NCBI RefSeq assembly: GCF_900102545.1 | Contig: NZ_FNBN01000004.1 | Location: forward strand, 186,001-250,000 | Source of the DNA: Chitinophaga filiformis | GTDB lineage: Bacteria; Bacteroidota; Bacteroidia; Chitinophagales; Chitinophagaceae | Reading direction: 5' to 3' | DNA: 64,000 bases | Part shown: piece by piece, positions 43,672 to 52,582 of the stretch | How the letters are laid out: every line of letters begins with the position of its first letter | How positions within the stretch are numbered: position 1 is the stretch's first letter | The notes under the pieces: generated by a model | Databases searched by the model: none | The model's input: the letters and a program-made list of their open reading frames with translations, nothing else | Told to the model about the DNA's origin: nothing | Position numbers and translations under genes: made by a program

Positions 43672-45954
43672 TTATTTTCCGTCGCAGCACTTATGCTGGG
43701 CATCCACCACGGCAATGTTCACCATGTTCACAATAGAACGTACGGTGCTGCCCAACTGGAGGATGTGCACAGGTTTCTTCATACCCAGCAGCACCGGCCC
43801 GATAGCATCGAAGCCCGCTACTTCCTGGAGAAGGTTGTATGCGATATTACCTGCAGCAAGGTTAGGGAAGATCAGGGTGTTCACTTCCTGTCCCAGCAGC
43901 TCACTGAAAGGATAACTATCCTTCAGGATCTCCTGGTTGAAGGCCATAGCAGCCTGGATCTCACCGTCTACTATCAGGGTAGGATCTTTCTGTTTTACAA
44001 TATCACGCGCCCTGCTTACCAGCTGTGCTTCAGGAGTTGGGCTGGACCCGAAGTTGGAGTACGACACCATCGCAATACGCGGTGTGATGTTGAATTGCCT
44101 TACCTCATTCGCCACCAGCATGGTGATCTCTGCCAGTTCTTCTGCAGTAGGATTGAAGTTTACGGTAGTATCTCCGAGGAACAGTGGTCCGCGTTTGGTA
44201 TTGATGATATACATACCGGCCACGCGTTTAGCATTTGCCTCTGTACCGATCACCTGCAAAGCCGGACGGATGGTATCAGGATAGTTACGTGTCAGACCGG
44301 AGATCAGCGCATCCGCCTCTCCTGTTTCCACCATCATACAGCCAAAGTAGTTACGCTCACGCATTACCTTCTTCGCCTCATACTGGTTGAAACCTTTACG
44401 CTGGCGCTTCTTGAAGAACAGCTCTCCGAAATGGTGACGCTTATCATGCATCTCATCGCTCTTAGGATCGATGATCACGGTGTCATCCAGTTCGATACCA
44501 TGTTCAGCAGCCAGGTTACGGATACGCAGTTCATTACCCAGCAGGATCGGATAGGCAATACCTTCTTCCCTCACTACCTGGGATGCTTTCAGCACTTTCA
44601 GGTTATCTGCTTCTGCAAATACCACCTTACGTGGGTCCTGACGGGCTTTGGTACCAATAACGCGGAACAGCTGGTTATCCAATCCGAGGCGTTTATTCAG
44701 TACTTCTATATATGCCTCCCAGTCGGTAATAGGCAGCTGAGCCACTCCGCTGTCCATAGCAGCACGGGCTACCGCCGGCGCCACATGACTGAGCAGGCGT
44801 GGATCCAATGGTTTTGGAATGATATATCTTGGTCCGAAGAAGAGGTTCTTTTCATTATAGGCCAGGTTCACAATATCCGGTACGGATTCCTTGGCCAGTT
44901 CCGCCAGGGCATGTACAGCCGCCAGCTTCATCTCTTCATTGATCTGGGTAGCACGTACGTCGAGCGCTCCACGGAAGATGTAAGGGAAACCCAATACATT
45001 GTTTACCTGGTTAGGATGATCGGAGCGGCCGGTAGCCATAATCACATCCGGACGGGAAGCAATGGCCAGATCATAGGCAATCTCCGGATCAGGGTTCGCC
45101 ATCGCGAATACGATCGGGTTCTTTGCCATGCTCTTGATCATGTTGGGCGTTACAACGTTCCCTACTGATAATCCCACAAACACATCCGCATCTTTCAGTG
45201 CCTCTGCCAGCTCTGTCACCTTTGAAGTGGTGGCAAACTGCTTGTGCATCTCTGACAGGTTGGGACGGGTAGTATTGATCACGCCATCCTTGTCAAACAT
45301 GATGATATTCTCCCGTTTTACTCCCAGGGCCACATACAGCTTTACACAGGCCATAGCTGCTGCGCCGGCGCCGTTCACGACGATATTAACCTTGTCAATC
45401 TTCTTTTTTACCAGTTCCAGGGCATTCAGCAGGGCTGCACTGGAGATGATCGCCGTACCATGCTGGTCATCGTGCATGATAGGGATCTTCAGTTCCTTCT
45501 TCAGACGCTCTTCAATCTCGAAGCACTCAGGACTTTTGATATCTTCCAGGTTGATACCGCCAAAGGTCGGTTCCATCGCTTTCACAACCTGTACAAACTC
45601 GTCTACATTCTTTGTATTCAACTCAATATCAAACACATCGATATCTGCGAATATCTTGAACAATACTGCTTTTCCCTCCATTACAGGTTTACCGGCTTCA
45701 GGGCCGATATCTCCCAGTCCCAACACGGCAGTACCGTTACTGATCACCGCTACCAGGTTACCCTTGGCGGTATATTTGTACACATTCTCTACGTCTCTGT
45801 TGATTTCCTTACAAGGTTCGGCTACTCCGGGAGAGTAAGCCAGTGAAAGGTCCCATTGTGTCTTGGTGTTCTTTGTAGGTATTACTTCGATTTTTCCAGG
45901 CCGCCCCAATGCATGGTAATCCAATGCATCCTGCTTGTTCTGTTTTCTTGCCAT
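43672..45954 (-). CDS. maeB: NADP-type malic enzyme fused to a phosphotransacetylase-like domain
   Basis: The product is 760 residues from the ATG at 45954 (MARKQNKQDALDYH); the longer frame to 46017 has no supporting signal. An N-terminal malic enzyme (about 1-420) shows WDLSLAYSPGVAEPCKEI, VISNGTAVLGLGDIGPEAGKPVMEGKAVLFK, HDDQHGTAI and the Rossmann VNGAGAAAMACVKL. The C-terminal part (about 425-760) is a phosphotransacetylase-like domain, with GDTTVNFNPTAEELAEI and IFPNLAAGNIAYNLLQ, as in MaeB, where it is regulatory. Malate is oxidatively decarboxylated to pyruvate, giving NADPH for lipid synthesis and gluconeogenesis. It is transcribed alone. Confidence 0.95.
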   Translation of the reverse strand: MARKQNKQDALDYHALGRPGKIEVIPTKNTKTQWDLSLAYSPGVAEPCKEINRDVENVYKYTAKGNLVAVISNGTAVLGLGDIGPEAGKPVMEGKAVLFKIFADIDVFDIELNTKNVDEFVQVVKAMEPTFGGINLEDIKSPECFEIEERLKKELKIPIMHDDQHGTAIISSAALLNALELVKKKIDKVNIVVNGAGAAAMACVKLYVALGVKRENIIMFDKDGVINTTRPNLSEMHKQFATTSKVTELAEALKDADVFVGLSVGNVVTPNMIKSMAKNPIVFAMANPDPEIAYDLAIASRPDVIMATGRSDHPNQVNNVLGFPYIFRGALDVRATQINEEMKLAAVHALAELAKESVPDIVNLAYNEKNLFFGPRYIIPKPLDPRLLSHVAPAVARAAMDSGVAQLPITDWEAYIEVLNKRLGLDNQLFRVIGTKARQDPRKVVFAEADNLKVLKASQVVREEGIAYPILLGNELRIRNLAAEHGIELDDTVIIDPKSDEMHDKRHHFGELFFKKRQRKGFNQYEAKKVMRERNYFGCMMVETGEADALISGLTRNYPDTIRPALQVIGTEANAKRVAGMYIINTKRGPLFLGDTTVNFNPTAEELAEITMLVANEVRQFNITPRIAMVSYSNFGSSPTPEAQLVSRARDIVKQKDPTLIVDGEIQAAMAFNQEILKDSYPFSELLGQEVNTLIFPNLAAGNIAYNLLQEVAGFDAIGPVLLGMKKPVHILQLGSTVRSIVNMVNIAVVDAQHKCCDGK

Positions 45955-46075
45955 TTCAATAAAAGATTGTTCTTGGGCGTGCAATATACGAAGTATTAAA
46001 AGAACAGGAGCTAGCACGAAAGAGTAGGTTCACAATATTTACTTATTTTTACTGCGATTAATCTCCCTGACAAAC

Positions 46076-46516
46076 ATGATACAACGCATTCAAAGTCTTT
46101 ATCTTCTATTAGCCGCAGCGGCCGGTGTAGGTACCTGGTTTATGAACATATGGAAAGCTGTATTAAGCGACGGAACCCTCACTTATTTTAAAGCGCAGTC
46201 CAGCTTCCTGGTATTTGTAGTCTATATGCTGATCGTAGCACTGGCGCTCTTCTGCATATTCCTGTTCAAGAACCGCAAGCTGCAGTTCCGCCTGACCGTA
46301 TTAAACATCTTCCTGGCGATTGCATCTATTGCCCTTCAATATTTTGAAGTGCTGAGTACAGCCAACAAACTGCAGGAAGGCGGTAAACATATCTCTGATT
46401 CTTCCTATTTACCCGGCGCCTTTCTGCCAATATTGATCCTGATCTTCCTCTTTATGGCTGCAAGAGGCATTTATAAAGATGAGAAGCTGATCAAATCACT
46501 GGACAGACTGAGATAA
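46076..46516 (+). CDS. DUF4293 family four-helix membrane protein
   Basis: The 146-residue protein has four membrane helices (about 4-22, 40-62, 70-90, 112-132), an opening MIQRIQSLYLLLAA that is typical of DUF4293, and a basic C-terminal tail. The family is found widely in Bacteroidota, and the role is unknown. It is divergent from the malic enzyme gene (121-bp spacer) and ends in a strong terminator. Confidence 0.8.
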   Translation: MIQRIQSLYLLLAAAAGVGTWFMNIWKAVLSDGTLTYFKAQSSFLVFVVYMLIVALALFCIFLFKNRKLQFRLTVLNIFLAIASIALQYFEVLSTANKLQEGGKHISDSSYLPGAFLPILILIFLFMAARGIYKDEKLIKSLDRLR

Positions 46517-46540
46517 CCGACCCCATAAACAGATTAAATA

Positions 46541-46576
46541 AAAATGCTGCGAAGATATTCTCCGCAGCATTTTTTA
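46541..46576 (+). terminator. Terminator of the DUF4293 gene
   Basis: AAAATGCTGCG (46541-46551) pairs with CGCAGCATTTT (from 46563), followed by a T-run. It lies 24 bp after the stop. Confidence 0.9.
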
Positions 46577-46581
46577 TGTTC

Positions 46582-46736
46582 TTAATGAAGTAAGGCGATG
46601 TCCATAAAGATGATAGGACGACCATTCAGTAGGAATGGGTGATACAGACGTTCCAGCATTTCCTTTGCCTTGCCGGTATTCACATCTACCATGATACAGT
46701 CAGGGCGTCATGAAGTCCTGTACAGCAGCGCACCGT
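46582..46736 (-). pseudogene. ugd: Decayed fragment of UDP-glucose 6-dehydrogenase
   Basis: Directly after the uvrA stop the minus strand reads AAVQDFMTP, then a one-base shift, then DCIMVDVNTGKAKEML and ERLYHPFLLNGRPIIFMDI before a stop at 46582-46584. This follows the middle of UDP-glucose 6-dehydrogenase, where I recall GAAVxDFMxPD and KAKEMLERLYHPFLLNGHPIIFMDI. Only about 50 of roughly 440 residues remain, with one frameshift and lost ends, so it is not functional. It may be the scar of a deletion or of a passing recombination. The identity rests on recalled family sequence. Confidence 0.65.
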
Positions 46737-49553
46737 TTAAAGATATTGGCCGGTATAACTTTCTTTCACCTTCTTCAGTCCCTCCGGCAATCCTGCATAC
46801 AGCAGCTGTCCGCCTCCGGCGCCGCCTTCAGGCCCCAGATCGATCACCCAATCAGCACTACGGATCACGTCAATATTATGCTCAATCACCAGTACGGTAT
46901 GCCCCTGTTCAATAAGGGCATTGAATGACGCCAGCAGCTTTTTGATATCATGGAAATGCAGACCCGTGGTCGGTTCGTCAAAGATGAACAGGATATGTCC
47001 CTGCGCCTTTCCTTTCCCCAGGAAGGAGGCCAGTTTCACACGCTGTGCCTCTCCACCACTCAGGGTGTCGCTGCTCTGCCCCAGTTTCACGTAACCCAGT
47101 CCCACATCGCTCAGCGGACGGATCTTATTGCACACATCTTTTTCATCCTTGAAGAAGTCCAGGGATTCCTCCACACTCATTTCCAGCACATCGTAGATGT
47201 TCTTGTTCTTATAGGTAACTTCCAGTACTTCGTCCTTGAAACGTTTACCACCGCAGCTTTCACACTGGAGATGCACATCTGCGAGGAACTGCATTTCAAC
47301 GATCACTTCTCCTTCTCCTTTACAAGCGTCACAACGACCGCCGTCTACGTTGAAGGAGAAATGTTTAGGCTGGAAACCACGCATCTTGCTCAGCGGCTGC
47401 TTAGCAAACAGGTCGCGGATCTCGTCATATGCCTTGATATAGGTTACCGGGTTGGAACGGGACGATTTACCGATCGGGTTCTGGTCTACCATCTCGATCT
47501 GGGTAATATCATCCACCGCGCCTTTCAGGGCACGGTGTTGTCCTACACGCTCTGCGAACTCTCCCTTCAGCTTCATAAGGGCCGGATACAGTATCTGTTT
47601 TACCAGTGTAGTCTTCCCGGATCCACTCACTCCGCTCACTACAGTCAGTACCTGTAAAGGGAAGTCTACATCAATATTCTTGAGATTATGCTGACGGCAA
47701 CCTTCCAGTGTAATCGCCTTTTTCCATTTACGTGTATGAGCCGGTGGTTCTATGCGGAGCTGTCCGCTCAGGTATTTTCCTGTCAGGCTTTTGGAATCTT
47801 TTAGTATCTGCTGATAATTCCCGGCAAAGATCACTTCACCTCCCAGGTGACTGGCCAGCGGCCCCATATCGATGATATAGTCCGCTTCTTCCATCATCAT
47901 TTCATCGTGCTCCACTACTACCACGGTGTTGCCCAGATCACGCAGTTCTTTCAGCACACCGATCAAACGGTGGGTATCGCGTGCATGCAGACCAATACTC
48001 GGTTCATCGAGGATGTACATGGAATTGGTCAAGTTACTACCCAGCGAGCGGGTCAGCTGTATACGCTGGCTTTCGCCACCACTCAGTGTATTGGCTACAC
48101 GGTTGAGGGTCAGGTATCCCAGACCTACGTCCAGTAAGGTCTTCAGACGATGATCTATTTCTACCAGGATCCTTTTGGCCACCTGCTGATCGTATTCACT
48201 CAGCTCCAGACCTTTGAACCATTCGTAGAGATTACTTACCGGCATATCTACCAGGTTGGCGATGTTCACCCCTCCTACTTTGATATACAGCGCTTCTTTC
48301 CTCAGGCGGCCACCTCCGCATTCATAGCAGGTAGTACGACCCCGGTAGCGGGATTGAAGTACACGGTACTGCACTTTGTAGAGGTTCTGCTCTACCATTT
48401 TGAAGAACTCATTCAGCCCGTAGAAATGCTCGTTGCCCGTCCACAGCAGCTGGTACTGCTCCTCTGTAAGATCAACTATCGGCTTGTGGATGGGGAAATT
48501 GAACTTCCTGGCGGCTTTGATCAGCGCTTCCTTGTATTCGCCCATCTTCTCCCCTCTCCAGGGTGCAATGGCGTTTTCATATACACTGAGGCGTTTATCG
48601 GGTATCACCAGGTCGGCATCAATACCCAGCACCTGTCCAAAGCCTTCGCAAACCGGGCAGGCCCCGTAAGGGTTGTTGAAGGAGAACAGGTTGGGAACCG
48701 GCTCTTCGAACTGCATACCATCCAGCTCAAAACGGTTGGAAAAGTGCTTCATTTCTCCGCCATTCACTTCCACCAGGCAGTCGCCCTCACTCTCGTAGAA
48801 CGCAGTCTGCACGCTATCTGCAATACGGTGCAGGTCATCTTCCTCAAAGTCTTTCGCCACCAGACGGTCTACCAGCAGGTATGCCTCTTTAGGCAGGGAA
48901 GGCTTCTTTTCATCCAGCAGCTCCTCAATACGCAACAAGGCGCCGGCCTCCTTCTCTTTCGTATACAGGCGGGAAAAGCCTTTCTGCATCAGGATCTGTA
49001 ATTCCTCCTTCACGTCGCGTTTAGCGTGACGGCGGAAGGTGACCAGCAGTTGTATTTTGGAGCCGGAAGGCAGTTTTTTGATAAAGTCCACCACGTCGCT
49101 CACCTCGTGCTTTTTCACCAGCTGACCGGAAATGGGGGAATATGTTTTGCCGACGCGGGCAAAGAGCAGGCGGAGATAATCGTATATTTCCGTCATGGAG
49201 CCCACCGTAGAACGGGGCGTACGGGTGATCACCTTCTGTTCGATGGCAATAGCCGGGCAGATGCCCTTGATATAATCGACATCAGGTTTGTTCATTCTCA
49301 TGAGGAACTGGCGGGCGTAGGAGCTGAGGCTTTCCGCATAACGGCGTTGTCCTTCAGCGTACAATGTGTCCATGGTCAGTGAAGACTTTCCCGAACCGGA
49401 TACTCCCGTCACGACTACCAGCTTACTCCGGGGAATGCCTACGCTCACATTTTTGAGGTTGTGAACGCGAGCGCCTTTAATGAAAATCTGATCTTGTGTA
49501 CTAACTGACTGATCGTCAATTATTGTTTCCGTTTTCTTCACTTTAGTAGCCAT
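46737..49553 (-). CDS. uvrA: UvrABC excision nuclease subunit A
   Basis: UvrA recognises damaged DNA as a dimer and hands it to UvrB. The 938-residue product has two ABC ATPase halves: Walker A GVSGSGKSSL near residue 50 and GVSGSGKTTL near 640, with signatures LSGGESQRIQL and LSGGEAQRVKL. It keeps the zinc modules CPVCEGFG, CYECGGGRLR and CDACKGEGEV paired with CESCGGKRF. Nothing is truncated, so this is the standard UvrA, not the shorter UvrA2. The stop is directly followed by the ugd remnant. A -7 box lies 8 nt before the ATG, implying a very short leader. Confidence 0.98.
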   Translation of the reverse strand: MATKVKKTETIIDDQSVSTQDQIFIKGARVHNLKNVSVGIPRSKLVVVTGVSGSGKSSLTMDTLYAEGQRRYAESLSSYARQFLMRMNKPDVDYIKGICPAIAIEQKVITRTPRSTVGSMTEIYDYLRLLFARVGKTYSPISGQLVKKHEVSDVVDFIKKLPSGSKIQLLVTFRRHAKRDVKEELQILMQKGFSRLYTKEKEAGALLRIEELLDEKKPSLPKEAYLLVDRLVAKDFEEDDLHRIADSVQTAFYESEGDCLVEVNGGEMKHFSNRFELDGMQFEEPVPNLFSFNNPYGACPVCEGFGQVLGIDADLVIPDKRLSVYENAIAPWRGEKMGEYKEALIKAARKFNFPIHKPIVDLTEEQYQLLWTGNEHFYGLNEFFKMVEQNLYKVQYRVLQSRYRGRTTCYECGGGRLRKEALYIKVGGVNIANLVDMPVSNLYEWFKGLELSEYDQQVAKRILVEIDHRLKTLLDVGLGYLTLNRVANTLSGGESQRIQLTRSLGSNLTNSMYILDEPSIGLHARDTHRLIGVLKELRDLGNTVVVVEHDEMMMEEADYIIDMGPLASHLGGEVIFAGNYQQILKDSKSLTGKYLSGQLRIEPPAHTRKWKKAITLEGCRQHNLKNIDVDFPLQVLTVVSGVSGSGKTTLVKQILYPALMKLKGEFAERVGQHRALKGAVDDITQIEMVDQNPIGKSSRSNPVTYIKAYDEIRDLFAKQPLSKMRGFQPKHFSFNVDGGRCDACKGEGEVIVEMQFLADVHLQCESCGGKRFKDEVLEVTYKNKNIYDVLEMSVEESLDFFKDEKDVCNKIRPLSDVGLGYVKLGQSSDTLSGGEAQRVKLASFLGKGKAQGHILFIFDEPTTGLHFHDIKKLLASFNALIEQGHTVLVIEHNIDVIRSADWVIDLGPEGGAGGGQLLYAGLPEGLKKVKESYTGQYL

Positions 49554-49561
49554 AATGGATG

Positions 49562-49569
49562 CAAAAATA
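49562..49569 (-). promoter_or_regulatory. -7 box of the uvrA promoter
   Basis: TATTTTTG on the minus strand fits TAnnTTTG and stands 8 nt before the uvrA ATG, so the transcript is almost leaderless. No LexA-like site is obvious in the spacer. Confidence 0.5.
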
Positions 49570-49704
49570 CCGAAAGTAAACCATTCCGGGGTAATTCCGT
49601 TATACCTGAATGTGTTATATGCTCTACGGGAAACCTACCACCATCCGCCAATACAACGGATTGCAGACTATATAAAATCACAGGAAAATTGCACGAAGGA
49701 GGGA

Positions 49705-49734
49705 TTGTTTTATTGAACTATTACATTATATTTG
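49705..49734 (+). promoter_or_regulatory. Promoter of the ECF sigma factor gene
   Basis: TTG (49705-49707) and TATATTTG (49727-49734) are 19 bp apart. Transcription would start near 49741, giving an unusually long leader of about 134 nt, AT-rich and without a clear ribosome-binding site. The rest of the 49554-49874 spacer shows nothing else. Confidence 0.65.
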
Positions 49735-49874
49735 CATTAGATGAGAACTGAAGGCCACTTCGGAGTCTATTTTTACTAAACTAAAAACTACCTATTATAG
49801 CATAAACTCTACACATTTTTCCTACGACTGTCACAAGTCCTATTTTTATTATAAACCCGCTATTGTAGAAGTTT

Positions 49875-50456
49875 ATGCAAATAATGTACAAACTAAGTGA
49901 TGAGCAACTGATTACTCTTTTCAAAAAGGGTCATGCTTCCGCATTGGAAGAATTAGTGCACAGGCACAAAGATAAGCTCTATACCTCTATCGTATTACTT
50001 GTGAAAGACGCATTCCTGGCTGAAGATATTTTCCAGGACACCTTTATTAAGATCATAGATACCATTAGAGCTGAACGCTATACTGAGAAAGGAAAGTTCC
50101 TCCCCTGGGCCATGCGTATTGCGCATAACCTTTGTGTGGATCACTTCCGTAAGATCAAGCGTACGCCTATCATCAAAACCAGTGACGACAAAGACATTTT
50201 CAACGTACTGAATTTCAGTGAAAGCAGTGCGGAAGACAAGATGATCACAGCACAAAGCCACGACCGTGTAAGAAGGATGCTGGATATGCTGCCGGAAGAA
50301 CAACGGGAAGTGATCATTCTCCGCCACTATGCTGATCTGAGCTTTAAAGAGATAGCAGACCTCACCCAGGTGAGTATCAATACCGCATTAGGCCGTATGA
50401 GATACGGTCTGATCAATCTCCGGAAGATGATGACGGAGAAGCAGATTTGTTTGTAA
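49875..50456 (+). CDS. ECF-subfamily RNA polymerase sigma factor
   Basis: The 193-residue protein has sigma region 2 (LEELVHRHKDKLYTSIVLLVKDAFLAEDIFQDTFIKII, residues about 22-59), a linker, and region 4 (LPEEQREVIILRHYADLSFKEIADLTQVSINTALGRMRYGLINLRKM, from about 138). There is no region 1 or 3, so it is an ECF sigma factor. No anti-sigma gene follows, and no SusC/D-type partner is near, so it is not one of the FecI-like transport regulators. Its target genes are unknown. A second ATG at 49884 (MYKLSDEQL) is a good alternative start. Confidence 0.92.
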   Translation: MQIMYKLSDEQLITLFKKGHASALEELVHRHKDKLYTSIVLLVKDAFLAEDIFQDTFIKIIDTIRAERYTEKGKFLPWAMRIAHNLCVDHFRKIKRTPIIKTSDDKDIFNVLNFSESSAEDKMITAQSHDRVRRMLDMLPEEQREVIILRHYADLSFKEIADLTQVSINTALGRMRYGLINLRKMMTEKQICL

Positions 50457-50477
50457 TCCTTTTTTTGCTTGCCATCG

Positions 50478-50518
50478 ACGGGCGGCCGGGAGACTCCGAC
50501 CGCCCGTTCTTAGTTTTA
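50478..50518 (+). terminator. Terminator of the ECF sigma factor gene
   Basis: ACGGGCGG (50478-50485) pairs with CCGCCCGT (50500-50507), followed by TCTTAGTTTTATT. The 50519-50767 spacer beyond it holds nothing I recognise. Confidence 0.85.
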
Positions 50519-50767
50519 TTACCATAGAATCCATAAATTAATCTGATTAGATTATTCAGTAGCTAAGCCATGGTCCCCTGACTCATCCATAAATAAAAAA
50601 TACCGCATCAAATACGCTTTACATATTAATGCTGGCATAGGTTAGAAATATCACTTGTTACCAGCTTAGCCCGGTCGTATTTGTTCCTGCGAGAGTACTC
50701 TAAGTGATGTTAAAAAGATCATTATACGTATTACAGACACACATCCCCCATATAAAGGATGAAACCA

Positions 50768-51970
50768 TTACCTCAGATTCTCATAGATCATCGCCGCGCC
50801 CTGACCTACTCCCACACACATCGTCGTCAGCCCGTATTTTGCCTCCGGCCTGCGTTGCAGCTCATGCATCAGTGTTGCCGCAATTCTCGCGCCGGTACAT
50901 CCCAGCGGATGCCCTATGGCAATAGAACCACCGTTCACATTGACTTTCTCCATATCCAGCCCCAGGTCACGGATACAGGCCAGCGCCTGCACAGCAAACG
51001 CTTCATTCAGTTCTACCAGGTCCAGCTGCCCTACCGTCAAACCTGCACGACGCAGCGCTTTCTGAGTAGCCGGTACAGGGCCGATACCCATGATAGACGG
51101 ATCAACACCAGCTACCGCCATGGCTTTGATCTGCATTAGAGGTTTGAGGTTATATTGTTTCAGCGCCTGTTCTGACACCACCAGCACTACGGAAGCCCCG
51201 TCATTGATGCCGGCAGAGTTACCGGCAGTTACACTACCGTCCTTAGCGAAGGCTGGTCTCAGTCCGGCCAGTTTCTCCAGTGAGGTTTCCCGTGGCGGCT
51301 CATCATCAGAGATGATCACCTGCCCCTGTTTATTGGGAGTGATAGGTACGGGGATGATCTCCGCAGCCCATTTCCCTGCGTCATATGCCTGTTTATATCT
51401 CAACTGGCTCTGTAAGGCAAACTGGTCCTGCTGCTCCCTGCTGATATTCCATTGGCGGGCTACGTTTTCCGCAGTTTCTCCCATGGAATAGGGATGATAC
51501 ATGTCTGCCAGCTTGCTATTGGTGAAACGCCAGCCAATCGTAGAATCATACATTTCCGTTTTCCGGCTGAAAGCACCGTCTGCCTTCGGCATCACCAATG
51601 GCGCACGGGTCATACTCTCTACCCCTCCTGCCAGGTACACATCTCCGTCACCGCACATAATCGCCCTCGCTGCATCCATGATAGCCTGCATACCGGAGGC
51701 ACAAAGGCGGTTTACGGTGTTACCCGGTACGGTCACCGGCAAGCCAGCCAGTAAGGCAGCCATCCTGGCCACATCCCGGTTGTCTTCCCCGGCCTGGTTG
51801 GTAGCACCAGCTATGACGTCCTCAATACCAGCAGGATCGAGGGTCGGATTACGTTGAAGAATTGATTTTATGAGAAGGGCCAGCATATCGTCAGGCCTTA
51901 CGGAACTGAGAACCCCGCCATAACGGCCTATCGGGGTGCGCACCGCATCTACTATATAGGCAGCTTGCAT
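50768..51970 (-). CDS. Acetyl-CoA acyltransferase, 3-oxoadipyl-CoA thiolase-like
   Basis: This 400-residue thiolase has the nucleophilic Cys90 in NTVNRLCASGMQAI, the catalytic His in the GGSIAIGHPLGCTGAR segment near residue 357, and the second Cys in TTMCVGVGQGAA. Segments such as VDAVRTPIGRYGG, GGVESMTRAPLVM and STIGWRFTNSKLADMY match the PcaF/PaaJ subtype, which cleaves 3-oxoadipyl-CoA to succinyl-CoA and acetyl-CoA, so aromatic (phenylacetate or protocatechuate) catabolism is possible. No other genes of such a pathway are nearby, so a general beta-oxidation thiolase is equally possible. It is transcribed alone, with the long repeat-rich spacer upstream. Confidence 0.85.
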   Translation of the reverse strand: MQAAYIVDAVRTPIGRYGGVLSSVRPDDMLALLIKSILQRNPTLDPAGIEDVIAGATNQAGEDNRDVARMAALLAGLPVTVPGNTVNRLCASGMQAIMDAARAIMCGDGDVYLAGGVESMTRAPLVMPKADGAFSRKTEMYDSTIGWRFTNSKLADMYHPYSMGETAENVARQWNISREQQDQFALQSQLRYKQAYDAGKWAAEIIPVPITPNKQGQVIISDDEPPRETSLEKLAGLRPAFAKDGSVTAGNSAGINDGASVVLVVSEQALKQYNLKPLMQIKAMAVAGVDPSIMGIGPVPATQKALRRAGLTVGQLDLVELNEAFAVQALACIRDLGLDMEKVNVNGGSIAIGHPLGCTGARIAATLMHELQRRPEAKYGLTTMCVGVGQGAAMIYENLR

Positions 51971-52159
51971 TGCTTTGATGGATTGCTTTGGTTAATAAAG
52001 GGTGTAAATGTAGGGTAAAGCGGGGTAATACCAATGCAGGCCCTCCCGTTCCCCAGGCAATAAAGCTTTTATTCGCCTGAGATGGCCTGGAGATTCGGTG
52101 GAGGTTTAGTGCAGGTCCCTATCTCAACCACAGCACAAACGTTATTAAACAAACCATAA

Positions 52160-52210
52160 TAGGCCAGCCGTGGCGGCCCAAATGTTTGTAGCGCGGGGTG
52201 CAACCCCGGG
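52160..52210 (+). repeat. Two-hairpin intergenic repeat, copy 1
   Basis: The unit has a first stem (GGCCAGCC and GGCGGCC, 52162-52178), the constant TGTTTGTAGC, and a second stem CGGGGT-GCA-ACCCCG ending in GGG at 52210. Three more copies in the same orientation occur in this window. Confidence 0.75.
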
Positions 52211-52261
52211 ACGGGGGTAATTCCCCGGAACGGAAATGTGAATTATCCATCACAGAATCAT

Positions 52262-52321
52262 CCGCGACAATAGGACTCCGCCAGGAGTCCAAGTGTTTGT
52301 AGCGCAGGGTGCAACCCCGGG
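52262..52321 (+). repeat. Two-hairpin intergenic repeat, copy 2
   Basis: The first stem is GGACTCC and GGAGTCC around GCCA (52273-52290). The constant TGTTTGTAGC follows, then CAGGGT-GCA-ACCCCG, where one mismatch weakens the second stem. The upstream flank CATCCGCGACAATAG resembles the flank of copies 3 and 4. Confidence 0.75.
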
Positions 52322-52390
52322 CGAGGTGCGGCCCCTGGGGGAAACGCGGGGAAATCACAACATCGGATATTATTAAAAACTATTCCCTAT

Positions 52391-52456
52391 TCGAACAGCA
52401 TTCGAACAAGCGTCGAATTAGCGTCGAATTAGCGTCGAACAAGCACCGAAGATAAT
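52391..52456 (+). repeat. Array A: six 11-bp units with TCGAA cores
   Basis: TCGAA starts at exactly 52391, 52402, 52413, 52424 and 52435, and CCGAA at 52446: six units with an unbroken 11-bp period. The consensus unit is TCGAATTAGCG. The spacer 51971-52696 has no credible coding frame. Confidence 0.8.
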
Positions 52457-52516
52457 CTGGCATAAAACAGTACCTGGACATGACAAAACCGATGTTATTT
52501 TAACCCAAAAGCGAGA

Positions 52517-52582
52517 GAGAACAAGCAGAGAATACGCAGAGAAGAAGCAGAGGGTATCCGGAGAATAAGCACGGGGAGAAAA
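52517..52582 (+). repeat. Array B: six 11-bp purine-rich units with GAGAA cores
   Basis: GAGAA starts at 52517, 52528, 52539, (GAGGG) 52550, 52561 and (CGGGG) 52572, again with an exact 11-bp period. The consensus unit is GAGAATAAGCA. It shares the AGC linker with array A but lies 71 bp from its last unit, out of register by 5 bp. Confidence 0.75.

Noticed and set aside
43495..45168. 557-codon open frame antisense to the malic enzyme gene
   Set aside because: Same cause: His/Gln-rich nonsense without motifs, fully opposite a recognised enzyme.
48150..49001. 283-codon open frame antisense to uvrA
   Set aside because: Shadow of uvrA without any recognisable domain.
49741..49874. Riboswitch in the long leader of the sigma factor gene
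   Set aside because: Only short weak stems are visible and no known aptamer core was recognised, so it is not claimed.
52391..52582. CRISPR array
   Set aside because: Unit length of 11 bp without spacers of 30 bp is not a CRISPR pattern.
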